The notes beneath the pieces are model-generated. The model ran no database searches. It saw only the letters and a list, made by a program, of their open reading frames with translations, and was not told the DNA's origin. The translations under genes and the position numbers were made by a program. Shown piece by piece: positions 11,701 through 23,170 of a stretch of 64,000 bases of DNA (position 1 is its first letter; every line of letters begins with the position of its first letter). Where the stretch lies: the NCBI RefSeq assembly GCF_016545825.1, contig NC_052619.1:3983501-4047500 (forward strand). The letters run 5' to 3'. The stretch is from Eucalyptus grandis. Taxonomy: Eukaryota > Streptophyta > Magnoliopsida > Myrtales > Myrtaceae.

Positions 11701-14700
11701 ACAACTGATGGGCGATGGGCTCATTTAGCTTGTGCTATGTGGATACCAGGTTTGTGCTATTTGGATTTTTTTCCCCTTCTCATTATGGTTGATTGGTTGA
11801 AATTTTTTTAAAATGAAATTCTTGGTTTCATGCCATATGATCCTTTTTTGCTTTAGAAACTTGCTTGTCCGATGTGAAGAGAATGGAGCCCATTGATGGT
11901 ATCAGTAGAATTAATAAGGTATCTTTGATTTCTTACATTCATTCATGTTGACCTTTTTAGTGAGTTTCTCATGAGTTATTTTACAAATATAACCAAGTTA
12001 CAGTCGTTAAGCTAGAGATATTTTCTTGAACTTTTCCTAGGATCGCTGGAAGCTGTTGTGCAGCATCTGTGGCGTACAATATGGCGCCTGTATCCAAGTA
12101 AGTTTCCATGTGGATGATTATGTTTATTACTTAAGTTTGGCCTTTAGAATAGTTTACTAGAAGGAAGGAAGTTCTTTGATTAACTTGCATTTCTTCTTTT
12201 GATGAGCGCTCACATGAGATAGGCACACATAAGATGCAAATAAAAATCTCTAGTTCTGTCAAATGGGGTGCTTACTCAAAGGAATGTAGGCACCAGTTAC
12301 TTTTTTTTCTTACAAAGTAATCTTAACTCTTGCAATTAAGCAAAATCAAGTTTGCTAGATTAAGATCCGCTCTCTCTCATTTAAGAAGTAGAAGTCCCAC
12401 ACAATATCTCGATAGACATAACTGCTGAGACTAGCATCATGTTGAAGGTTTAGATCAATTATCTGTCAAAAGATCACATTTGGATTATGCTACAGAAAAA
12501 AAAAAAAATAGATGAGAACCTGAAAAGAACAATACTTACAGAGGTGACAGTGATCCAAATGAAATTAATGATGATGGAAATAAGAGTAAAGGTTGTTATT
12601 GGGTCGGTGCTTTGGTCATCCAGCACCTATCAGGTCTTATAATTATAATGTTGAGTTGAAATAAAATCTTATTCTTCTCCTAAAGATGACTTACAGAGTG
12701 CCTCTTTTGACAGTGCTCAAACAATACTTGTCGAGTAGCATACCATCCACTGTGTGCAAGAGCAGCTGGTCTTTGTGTCGAGGTACTTATGATCTTCCCC
12801 TGGAATTCTGGTTATTGTACGTGTTTACTCCATAAGCACCAACTGCTGGCCAGCAAAAGCAAGAATACATTCGGGGCCAAATGCTTGCATGCGTCTCATA
12901 AAGTTTTGGTAGATCAATGACTTGTTATCTATCTGTCTCTGTATTTAATAGCTTGAGGATGAGGAAAGACTTCATCTCCTTTCAATAGATGATGAAGATG
13001 AAGAACACTGCATTCGTCTTCTCTCTTTCTGCAAGAAGCATAGACAGCCATCTAATGAGCGTCCTGGCTTGGACGAGCATGTCAATCAAATTGAGCGTCA
13101 ATGTTCTAACTATGACCCACCCTCTAATCCATCTGGATGTGCTCGTTGTGGTAAGTGTAGCTTTCCCTACTCTGCTGTTCCACCAATGGGGCCATGGGTT
13201 GGTTAATTGCTCAAGTTGTGTTCTTTTTATGGTAGCTTTCTAGGCATTTAGTTATACGGCATTGCTTTTTTTCCTTTTTTCATCTTTTATTAACCCCTAC
13301 GCATCAAATGTTGGCAATTGCGTAATGAAAGTCTTTTTTTGGTCGATAAAATTGTTTCCTTTTTTCATGTCTGGCAGAGCCTTACAGCTCTTTTGGGAGA
13401 AGAGGACGGAAAGAACCTGAAGCACTTGCTGCTGCATCCTTGAAACGCCTTTTTGTTGAGAACCAGCCTTACTTGGTCGGTGGGTACAGTCAACATTTAT
13501 TGGCAGGCTTGCCTTCCAATGGAGTTGCTGTCAATAAGTACTCTTCTCGTCTTCACCAATTAAGGTTCCATCAAGTTGATACTTCTGATAGCGTATCTTC
13601 TATGGCGGAGAAGTATAAATTCATGAGGCAGACCTTTAAAAGAGATTAGCATTTGGTAAGCAAAATGTTAAAGTGAATTTAGCTATGGCATTCTTTTTTG
13701 GTTCTTCCAATACTTGATCTATTCTTCTTTTTTGAAGTTCTTTGTTTAGCTTGTATCATGAGTGCTGACTCACCTTGAGTAAAGAAAAACCAATACCATT
13801 AACAAATGCTACAACAGTTGAATATATGTTAGATATATGTATGTATGCACACGCGCGTGCACGCGCGCGCACACACACACACACATCGAATATTGGTATG
13901 TTTTAGCTTTCACCTTGAGTAGAGAAAAACCAGTTAAAAAAAAAAAAATAGACTAGAGAGAGGAGATCCTCTTGGAAGGGAGGATAAAGAGAAGTGTGAG
14001 AAGGAAGATGCATTTGCAAAGCAATGATAAAATGCTAGGAACAAAGAGATAAGGTAGTTCTGACTGCTTTTGATGCTCCATTTCACCAGTTACCGAGAGT
14101 TTTGGAGATTGTTTTTTTAGATTTAGCATGGAAAAATATATAGTTTTGAGTTTCTGCTTGTCATTGTTGGCTCCGTCAAGAGATTTCATCCTCTTTTGCA
14201 TGATTGCTTAGAATTTTCTCCTATTGTTCTAATTAATTCTATGTCTATGTAGATTTATCAGAAAGAAAAGAAGTCAGCTTGTTGTAACATTTATTATCTT
14301 CCCTTTCTGCTGTCATAATTGATCTATTGAGGTTTCCTTTGCGATTTAACTTATTTTCATACATCTCTATGTTGCTGTGTTGTGGGATGATCATTGCTTT
14401 AGGTAAATCAGGAATACATGGATTCGGTATCTTCACTAAGCAACCACACAGGGCAGGGGATATGGTATGCAGTTTGTTAATCTGTTTGTAATTCTTTCTT
14501 TTATGAACATTTGATTAATGATATTATGCCAATTTGAAATTCCTTATGTAGGTCATTGAGTACTCAGGCGAATTAGTTCGACCTCCTATAGCTGACAGAA
14601 GGGAACACTTCATATACAATAAACTGGTGGTGAGTTCTGACATGATGTTGTCACAGTACTGCTTTTGCATCTGATGGATGCTAGTACCAGTCTAAATGAA

Positions 14701-16374
14701 TAGAAAACCAAAGAAAATGGAATGGATGAAGATAAAGATACTTTAACATACTGCTGTCTGCTTTGCTTGCTACTTGGATGGGTGAAAGAATTCGTGTCAA
14801 AGTAGCATTGCTCCATAATGTCCTGGGGTGATGTATATTTTATTATCTGTCAAATTTCTAAAGAAAAACAAAACAATCAAATGAACGTCTTGTTGATGAT
14901 CATCTAGATTGTCTACATGTTGTGACTGTCTTTTCTCATGTTTGGAGAATCAAAATGCATGTCTTAGACATGACTCTGATTGAGTTATTTTGGGCATTGC
15001 TAGCATTGTAAAGGATGAGGGGCTGTATGAATTTCTTGAATGAGGGTGCTGTATGATGAAGCTAGAAACTGGAGGTTCTCTGTACATTTTGCTCTGTTTT
15101 TGCAACAATGTCATTACACTGTTTATGGTTGTATGTGTGCGTGAATGTTCTGTCCTCTACTTTGAAGGAGAGATCCCTGAACAGGTTTCTGTGCTAATGG
15201 TCTTCCAAAAGAAAAAGCAGAGCCTTTCGAGTATGAAATGTCAAGAGTGCTTTTTCCCTGTGTTTGCTAGGATCTTCAATTTTCTGCATTCTGAGCTAAA
15301 TGATGTCAATTTTGTGTCTTTAGAGTTGAGGTATTCTTTTGGCCAAAAAAAAAAAAAAAAAAAAGGTTAGGTATGCTAATTTTTGGATGTAAATATTAGC
15401 TACATACTGTGGCTAGGTGAAATACAGGAGCACACATGGTATAAATGGAAACAGGCACAGTGGAAATGTTGTCAAATTTTTGTTTTTCTGCGAACTTCAA
15501 TAGTACTCATATTAGCACTCCTTAGAGGTACATCATTGACAGAAAATTCTTTCAGATACAAAAATATATACTGCATTCTGAGAGTAATGGTTCATTTCAG
15601 ACAGAAGTAAAATGCTTTGGCTCTCTATATTCAGAAAATTCTCTCAGATTCAAAAATGCATGCTGCTTTCTGAGCATAATGGTTCATTGCAGACAGAACT
15701 AGAATGCTTTGGCTCTTTGTATTCAGTTCAAGATGCATGTCATGCTACCTTGCTGATTATGTTAACTTAAAGCAACTTGTTCCTGTGTTTGGTGAAGGCA
15801 TGGTTGATTCTTTGTTGAAAGGCCCTTTGCACGCATTGTCTTGACCTTTCATGACAGGGAAAGCAATTAATCTTTTTTATTGTCTTCCCCATTTTCATGC
15901 AGGGTGCTGGGACATACATGTTCCGAATTGATGATGAACGAGTTATTGATGCCACAAGAGCCGGAAGCATTGCTCATCTGATTAATCATTCATGTGAAGT
16001 GCGCATTTTTCTTTTATATTGCACTTTCTGCTGCTTTATAATTGGATTGAGCATTATAGTTTGCTTGTTAATATGTGTGAAGTGCTATTTATTTTCCTAT
16101 AAAAAGAAAGGAAATGGGCTTGAAGAACTTTATTGCTTGATAATAGAGCACCAGGTTTTTTCCTCCCATCTAGGGTGATTGTAGGTCTGGTTATGTTATG
16201 GCAGGCTAACCAAAATCATGTCTTAATACTTGTCATGAGTACACTAGCAAGCTTGTGTATTAGTAAGGCTAAGATTGAGGATTGTAGGTGAACTGTGGTG
16301 CATCTAGTGTGTCAACATGTTGGTCACTGTCTCTTTATGTGAACAGCTGGTCATATTTTCTACCTCAAGAGAGT

Positions 16375-16414
<40 letters not shown>

Positions 16415-16969
16415 GCACACTAGGACCTGTTCATGCCATAGGATCAATATAAGAATGTTAGGCCATATGTTTGTTCTCCTTGGTACTCTTAGAGAGTACT
16501 CTCTCTCTCACACACACAAAACACACGGACCTGTTCATGCCATAGGATCAATATAAGAATGTTATGCCATATGTTTATTCTCCTTGGTACTCTTCTGATT
16601 TCATCTGCACTTTACCTTTGTGCAGCCAAACTGTTATTCTAGAGTCATCAGTGTTAACGGTGATGAGCACATAATTATCTTTGCCAAAAGGGATATTGAA
16701 AGATGGGAAGAGCTCACCTATGATTATCGGTAATGTGTTTCTTGAATGATCTGCATAAAAATGTTTCCTTCATGTATCTAGTTCTTACAGTGTCTTTTGT
16801 TACTGATATTCATTCTATGCATCTCAGGTTTTTCTCAATTGATGAACAATTAGCTTGTTACTGTGGCTTCCCTGGATGTCGTGGGGTTGTCAATGACACT
16901 GAAGCGGAAGAGCAAGCAGCAAAGCTCTATGTGCCTCGCAGTGATTTGGTCGAGTGGAAAGGAGATTGA
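5726..16969 (+). CDS. ATX1/ATX2: ATX1/ATX2-type trithorax histone H3K4 methyltransferase (two frameshifts)
   Basis: Nuclear SET-domain enzyme that methylates histone H3 lysine 4. Exons: 5726-6443, 6620-6671, 6774-6848, 6950-7169, 7346-7469, 7573-7677, 8235-8440, 9141-9233, 9742-9839, 10520-10690, 10823-10942, 11220-11267, 11497-11614, 11684-11749, 11857-11918, 12041-12097, 12714-12782, 12952-13150, 13378-13655, 14403-14464, 14552-14629, 15903-15998, 16626-16729, 16828-16969. Corrected length is about 1120 residues (Arabidopsis ATX1/2 are about 1060-1080). Order: basic N-terminus (SKKIKARKL, about 50), Tudor-like stretch (about 250-320), PWWP (from [12 protein letters not shown], about 345-440), FYRN (about 495-530), FYRC (about 545-625), PHD (CSVCHMDE, about 650-705), extended PHD (from [21 protein letters not shown]), SET ([30 protein letters not shown]), post-SET ([10 protein letters not shown]). 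Each exon junction keeps phase except across 13647. One base appears lost within 6073-6117 and one within about 13635-13647; the latter gives an in-frame TAG before SET. This suggests sequence error or a recent null allele. Start chosen at MAFPTRQ, as in the family. Confidence 0.93.
6073..6117 (+). other. Frameshift 1 in ATX exon 1
   Basis: The N-terminal frame (ending [14 protein letters not shown], which matches the family) runs into a stop at 6116-6118. The continuation ([15 protein letters not shown] onwards) is in the next frame, which is open only after a TAA at about 6070. A single missing base within this interval restores one frame. No intron fits in the space. Confidence 0.85.
8446..8635. 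repeat. Tandem duplication in ATX intron 7
   Basis: Two copies, period about 95 bases. CATGTTCGGGTTCCTA near 8463 is matched by CATGTTTGGGTTCCTA near 8558, and both copies end in GATAGATGTAGAGTAATGGA. It is intronic. Confidence 0.85.
13635..13649 (+). other. Frameshift 2 and premature TAG before the SET domain
   Basis: The exon reads MRQTFKRD then TAG at 13647-13649. One added base would give the family pattern of basic residues followed by [12 protein letters not shown] across the next junction. Exon 19 is 278 bases long, and phase requires 279. The only GT donor nearby is the expected one at 13656. Confidence 0.88.
13835..13886. repeat. Alternating purine-pyrimidine tract in ATX intron 19
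   Basis: A run of TATG, GCACACGCGCG and (CA)n alternates almost perfectly for about 50 bases. Such (CG)/(CA) tracts can adopt Z-DNA under supercoiling. It lies about 200 bases after the frameshifted exon. Confidence 0.8.
15538..15728. repeat. Tandem duplication in ATX intron 21
   Basis: Two copies, period about 94 bases: AGAAAATTCTTTCAGAT near 15540 and AGAAAATTCTCTCAGAT near 15634. Each is followed by AATGGTTCATT and ATGCTTTGGCTCT. Intronic, no coding content. Confidence 0.85.
16375..16570. repeat. Duplicated (CT)n(CA)n microsatellite in ATX intron 22
   Basis: A (CT)n(CA)n tract at about 16378-16414 and a shorter one at about 16499-16522 are each followed by the same segment, which starts CCTGTTCATGCCATAGG. 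The period is about 100 bases. The whole microsatellite-plus-flank unit was duplicated. Confidence 0.8.
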
Positions 16970-18369
16970 AATGGTATGTCAACTTTTGGAGTGACTTTGG
17001 TCTTTGGCAATAAGCCTTCTCTGAGCTTCTCTTTTTCCCCCTTCTAAATGTTAATCCATTGACAGAAGACTAGATACTAATCAACATCTTTTCCCCCTTC
17101 TCTCTTCTTGACCTCCATATTGTGGTAGTCTTGTATCCTGTGTGCACTCATCTTGTTCTTGTACTGTTTTCTTTTTGTGCAGCATTTATACCAAATCAGC
17201 AGTATCCCTGCTGCTTTGTTTTTTTCTTGAATTTTTTTCCCATGTTGCTGGTCCTGAGTGAAGTCCTATTAAGTGCTTCAGCTTGCATGAAATTATGCAG
17301 TCAAATGAGGATGCTCTTTAATATCCATCTCTAAGATACTTGTGTCGGGCCCTACCAAAGATAAATATATGAGATTGCTTACAAAGATGAGACAGATCCC
17401 ATTTGCACGTCTTGGTCTCTCCTTACCATCAATTGATGCTCTGTGTCTCTGTCCTGTCTAGATTCCTTTTGTTTGCTTGGTCCTATTCACCACAAGATCA
17501 TGATATTCCCTGGTCTCGGAGGGCTGTTATGGGCAGACTTAATCTTTTTGAGACTAATAGAAATATGATTCAATAATGCCTTTGTGAAGAGGACAAAGCT
17601 GGAATTGAAGCTGCATCAGAATTTGCTATGTCATACAGTTGTTCTTTCCTTTGGCTTTCAGACTGTTCTCAGCTTTCTTGTATGAAAGGGGATTAATCTT
17701 CTGACAGCCTTCCCTGAGACTCATTCAAGGGGTAGATGACACACTAATTTCAGATCATACTGTCTTGGTTTTTTAGAGTTTCCAATTTTTGGCCTTAATG
17801 TGGCACTTTTCATCTGACTATACTTCTGAACGAAGGCCTTAAATTCAAAAGCTCAGGCGCTTAGGGTCTGCACTCCTCTTCTGCTACATGAGTGACTCTA
17901 CTCACTCTGTTCTCAATTTACCTTGTCTTCCCATTCTGTCAATGGCTTTTGATGCTATCATTACTGTGTATAAATCATTTGTTTGTACATCTTCTAGTTC
18001 TTTTGCTGACAACTATATCCCTCTTTCCTTTGTGCAGAAGTTTCTCATTGCCAAAATATGCCCATGAGGCTCATGGAGCGGTTTGCTACCTTTTTCCGGT
18101 CTATTGATCTCAGCCTGTCATTTACTGTGGAGGATAGGATATAGTGCTCTTTATAGCCCTTGTCTCATCCTCTACATCATATCTAATTCCTCCTGGTGCC
18201 CTCGTCCGTTAGTTCAGCATCTTTTTCCTTAAGCTGTCCTCACTTGGTCACTCAGGATCTCCTAATTGATTCATAAAGACTCAAACTCCAAGCAGAAAAT
18301 AGAGGCGATAGGATGTTTTGATTCACTATCCACATTCTGTTTTAGCTGCAACCTTCTGCTGGCCTCATT
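16970..18369. other. Probable 3' untranslated and downstream sequence of the ATX gene
   Basis: No further ATX coding exon is expected after the stop at 16967-16969. The stretch is T-rich, like plant 3' regions, and has several acceptor-like TGTGCAG sites. A spliced 3' UTR is possible but not shown. No other gene was recognised. Confidence 0.4.
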
Positions 18370-18427
18370 CTCAGGCATCCATTTTTTTTTTTTTTTTTTT
18401 TTTTTGGATATGCTCAGGCATCCATTT
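18370..18427 (-). mobile_element. Ultra-short poly(A) retro-insertion with 15-bp target duplication
   Basis: CTCAGGCATCCATTT at 18370-18384 is repeated exactly at 18413-18427. Between the copies lie a T tract and a few more bases (GGATATG). Read on the minus strand, this is a 7-base stub followed by poly(A), as expected of an extremely 5'-truncated LINE/SINE insertion. Confidence 0.6.
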
Positions 18428-21400
18428 GACTATGCTTAAAGTTTGTAGAAAGTTTGTAGAATAGTTAATTCAGAGAAGTGTACATATAATACAGTGATCA
18501 TTTTGTACAGTTGAAGTCAACTTTCTTCATCAATTTCCTTTTCTCTTCTCTTTATTTTAGATCTTTATGAAAATTAGTGGATGCTGGCTTTTTGCTGAAA
18601 TTGACTATGGATCTGGTTGATTTCCCTTGAAGTCTTAAGTTGGAGTTAGGTGAGGTTGTTAAAGAAGATAAAGATGATTTTGGCATTTGTTTGGTGAAGT
18701 TTGGCTTGAAAGAAAAGCATGAGGCTTAAAAGAAGGGATGGGGCTCTCTGGGTCTACTGGCTTTCGGGAAGATTCACTTATTTAGTTTTCAAATGAAAGG
18801 TTCATTTGTCTTTAACCTTTGCAAAATGCTTTGCTCCTAATTAATTGAAGAGAGTTGTGCTTTTACTCTCCTATCCTTTCCTGAATGAGACACATTTTTC
18901 GTTGATTGAACAATGAGCCATCAGAATGAATTATGTACACCTTTATGCTTTGAGACATAATCTGCAGATTGATTAAGAGACCAGTTTACTTGAGTAACAA
19001 TGCATAGAATCTGAGCTTAGGCCAGTGCTGGTTGGTTCACAAAATAGTACCTGTCAAACCTGTTGACAAACAGACCCCCTAAAAGCCATATACAATTGGC
19101 TTTGCTCTGCCAAACCCATTACAAAGTTTGAGCTAACTCATACATCACACGATCCACTAAATTTTAGTTAAATAATGGATCCATGATCTATCTTGCCACC
19201 TTTGTCAGTAATCTTTGGTTAAAAATTCTATAATTTTTCCCTAAAGAATCCACATATTAAAGTGAGGAGTGTAAAACACTAATAATATCATTTGTATTAA
19301 ATGCATGTCTATCCAATGGTTGTCTTTTAAGATTTGTATTTATAAGAAAATTGGAAAGCTAATAGAAATTCAACCTTAATACCATATTTGAAATGAAAAT
19401 ATCAAATTCAATAGAGAGAAAATTTGTGACAGGATGTAGTTAAATCCTTACCTTTCTCTAGTTGCATTGTCAAGCAAAACATTGGTTCATCGTTGTTATT
19501 CAAGGTAAGGACAGTGAACGTGTCACTGGAACAGGGTAGACATATGTCAGTGCTAGAACTTGTTTGGTAGTTTTGGGAGCTTGGAAATTGTGGTGTGTCC
19601 TTTAACAGTGGGTGCAAGGTTCCCATTGATAGTATGTACACCTTGGCCATCCTCTTCCTGGCAAAAGCAATATGTCCAAGTTTTTTGCATGGTAAGGAAG
19701 TGCCAATGCAAAGAAATTGGAAATGTTAAACCATAACTAATCTTTCTGACATGTAGTTTCTTGCCAAATCTCATAAAATGCAGTAATTGAGAAGCTTTTG
19801 TGCAATTTGGTCAAGGGGCAAGTGCTTATTTTGCCAAATGAAAATCTACCTGAAAAACTAAAGTGAAAACGGTTGTTTAATTCCAAAAAGGAATCATAAA
19901 TTGTGAATTAAAACCTAAATTACAAACAATGTATGTAGCATTCAATTAAACTATAGAAACAAAATTTGCTTCAAAATGTAGTTTTTTTAAGATAAATCCT
20001 AAATTTAACGTTGCCACTTACAAATGGAGCAAGTAGTTGAATTTGGTTTACTAAAGTGAATCTCTACATGGGAAAAGAAGAAGAAGAAGAAGCTTTTGTG
20101 CCTTCTCTGCTTCCTCAACTTATTCATCTTTTAGTCACTGTACCTAAAATATACTGAGTGGCCTTTAATGTGTGTTTTTTTCCTGCTGGAATGCTCTAGT
20201 TATGCCAATTATTAGATCTAGTATGAAACTAAAATTGTCTAAGAAATTGTTATCTCAAATCCATGTAGTTACTGTTGCCTTAATGTTAATTAAAAATCAA
20301 ATGACTATGTCACTCCCTCATAAATCTTACATAGTCTAATCAACTTAATGATCTAGATGCAAGTCTATTGATTTCATCTATATGGTGCAAGGGATCTAAA
20401 TTGCTTATACTTGACCTAGTGCAAGCAGGAGGACCTAACTAGTGAATTTTTGCGTAGTGGTTTGTAACCCTTGTTTTCTTGAAGTAGATTATCTCTTGTC
20501 CATATGAGAAAAGAGTAAATACCAATGAATGAGGTATTGGAGTAAGATGGCTGGTTCTGGTTGGATTCCGGCTTTGGTTCTCCTGCCTAACGAATCTGAA
20601 ACTCGTCATTAACCCTATAGTCATGTTTAATTACAGAGAATAGTGGGAAGGAGAGAGACTATTACTGTGTTTTCACTAATGTGAGAGAAGGTGGCAATGA
20701 ATCAGAAGGAATGAGCATGACTGTTTGAAAAGGTAAATTCTTAAATGGAGGAACATTAGTGGCATGATAACAATTAAATCAAAGGGTGACGTTCCTCTCT
20801 TGTACTTTTTTCCTCCTTATCTTTAACAAGTTTGTGGTGAGTTCTTAATTTATTTTCTCATTGTAAAGGTATGATTCTACCATGTTTCAAATTTTTTAGA
20901 AACATCCCATCATGATTCTGAGGTGTTCCCAAACACGGTACCTAAGACAGTATTATCATTTCGATTGCTCATTAGTTATTTTGTCCTGCAGTTCCATTAT
21001 GGTCATATTATTCCAACTAACCAAGAGGAACCTGTAGGTTCTTAAACAAGACTCCAAATTCATCTTTCTACTCGAAACTTGGTCCTAACAGGACAAAGAC
21101 AATGTAAAATGTAGGATTGCTTGGTGGATGGATGAGAATTTTGATTCTTAGTTGAACATTAGTAAACTAGAATTTTGATTCTTTATCAAACATTATTAAA
21201 TGATTTTAAAATTGTGTATTTAAATGACAGCTAGTGTTGTTTACTTAGTCTCAGTTGACCTCTAATATTAATAAACATTTGCTGGTTGTCTCTCTTTTTT
21301 TTTTTTTTTTTTTTTTGGGTCAAATCTCTCTTTAAGTTCATTTGTTTAATTATTTGGTAATCCATGTTTTGTGAGAGAAATGTTTCTTCTTTGACATAAT

Positions 21401-22439
21401 TAGAGCTTTGAAGTCCACATAGTCTAATTCAGATCATTAGAGGTTAAAAACATACAGGTCTTGTCTATTCGAGTTTTATGTAAGTACATATGTTTGTATT
21501 GATGATGTATAGCACTAAAATCCCACATGAAGCAATTTGGGTTGATTGGGAACCTCATTAAACTTGACTCATTGCTATTCATGATGAGGGTCTTGTTCCT
21601 TGCTACTTCTTGAGTAATCGCTGCAATATGTTGAACTTTCAATTAAATTATGAGAGTGTGCAAAAGAAAACAATTATTTGATTGGCAAAGTTGAATAAAG
21701 GAAACCTTTAGAGTAGCTTGACTGTTCAACTAGATGGTTAGGCTTGCATAAGAATAAGGAGGAGTTGATTGCAAAGTCAAACAAAGAGGAAACCTTAAAA
21801 GGACAATGCTATTGTTGAGTGTGATAGAAAAATGAATGAGCGAAGTAAAGTGATTGAGAACGGTAGCTACATTGCAGTTTCAACTATGTGTCCGTTTTTA
21901 CAAAGTTGAAAAGCAAAAAGTTTTTTTTTTCTTCCTTTTTCATAAAAAAAATATGAAACGTTTTTCATATTTCAGGGAAATATGAAAATTTATATGTGAA
22001 TCTACATGTCAAAATTTGCATATTGTGAAATTTAAGGTCTTCCGATTGAAATTAGTCGAAGTGCATGAGCCATAAGATTTAGAAAAGCAAAATGTAAAAC
22101 ATAAAATTCCTTCAAGACGTATTGTGAAATATCTATGGTGTCTAGGAAATTCAAAAGGGCCATATTTCTGCCCAGGGTAACGACCTATCATGCTACATTA
22201 GGGGTTAAAGTATAAATAGGATTGCTACATGTAAAGAAGTGGAATGAGTGAGATTCTTTTTAAGAGTCAAATTAAAATTGGGAATTTGTTGCATGCAAGG
22301 AAATAAAGTTTCAAGAGACAAATTAAAATCGGTAATATGTTCTTGTCAAGAGCATCCAGGCTAGAACATTCTGTTAATCATAGCTGATATGCTTTACATG
22401 TGCTTTCATTTGTATCGTGGATTCTTATTAAGATGCTGA
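18428..22439. other. Gene-free AT-rich sequence
   Basis: No exon chain or known protein was recognised on either strand. Scattered open frames of 60-80 codons are unsupported. A tiny retro-insertion lies at 21290-21333 and is listed separately. Confidence 0.5.
21290..21333 (-). mobile_element. Ultra-short poly(A) retro-insertion with 9-bp target duplication
   Basis: TCTCTCTTT at 21290-21298 recurs at 21325-21333. They enclose a long T tract and GGGTCAAA. On the minus strand this reads TTTGACCC then poly(A). The repeat is of low complexity, so support is weaker than at 18370. Confidence 0.4.
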
Positions 22440-23170
22440 AGAAAGTAGATAACTTGGGTTAGAATTGGCTTGTGTTGGGTGGTGTGCATGTTTCTGCAAA
22501 CGAAGAGTTTTGGCTAAGTTGACTGAAAACAAAATATGTGTACTGTAAGTTCTTTGAAAGTATGAGTTCAAATGAATCTTGATAAGATTTGAAGACCAGG
22601 ATATCTCAAAGAGCGAACCTCCTGATATCTTGGATCTATTTTTCAAAGGGATGGAGAAATAAATGGAAATCTCACCCATAGGGTACAATTAAGATAGATG
22701 AAATGGATAAGTGTGTCTGTTGTCCTGTATGATCATTGATGGCACTTAAGCTTAAGGAAGAATTTAACAGGATGACCATTAAGGCCGACCATGCTTTATG
22801 GCATGGAGGGCTGGATGGTCAAACACCAAAATTTGCACAAAGTGAAGAAAGGAGATGAGAACTCTTCATTGGGTATGCAGGCATGCCAAAAAAGACAATT
22901 AGAAATGAATAAATTGGGCACCATTGGAGGATAAAATGAGATAAGTTCATTTAAAATGGCTTGGTCATGTTCAACCAACATTTTTGGAGGCTGCAGTGAA
23001 GAGTTACGATTGGAGATGGAGACTTGGGTTAAAACTGACAGTGAAAGGCCTAAAGACGGGAGAGACACGGTGAGGAAAGATATGGAGCATCTACTTAGAT
23101 TGTACAGAAGTATTCATGGAGCAGTTGAGCATACCTAGTGGGAAAAGGCTTAGTTTGTTGTTGAATGATA
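22440..23170 (+). mobile_element. Decayed RTE-type LINE, reverse-transcriptase 3' end
   Basis: Conceptual translation over several frames gives the C-terminal signature of plant RTE-clade LINE reverse transcriptases. Around 22540 there is LKTKYVYCKF. Near 22630 comes YLGSIFQRDGEINGN followed by THR, then MKWISVS. EMRTLHWVCRHAKKD lies near 22855, LKWLGHVQ near 22955, and VRKDMEHL near 23080. Several stops and frameshifts separate these blocks, so it is a fossil. The 5' part of the element was not recognised, consistent with 5' truncation. Confidence 0.8.

Noticed and set aside
15330..15385. A20 tract flanked by GGTATTCT and GGTATGCT as another tiny retro-insertion
   Set aside because: The flanks match only partly, so a target duplication is not convincing.
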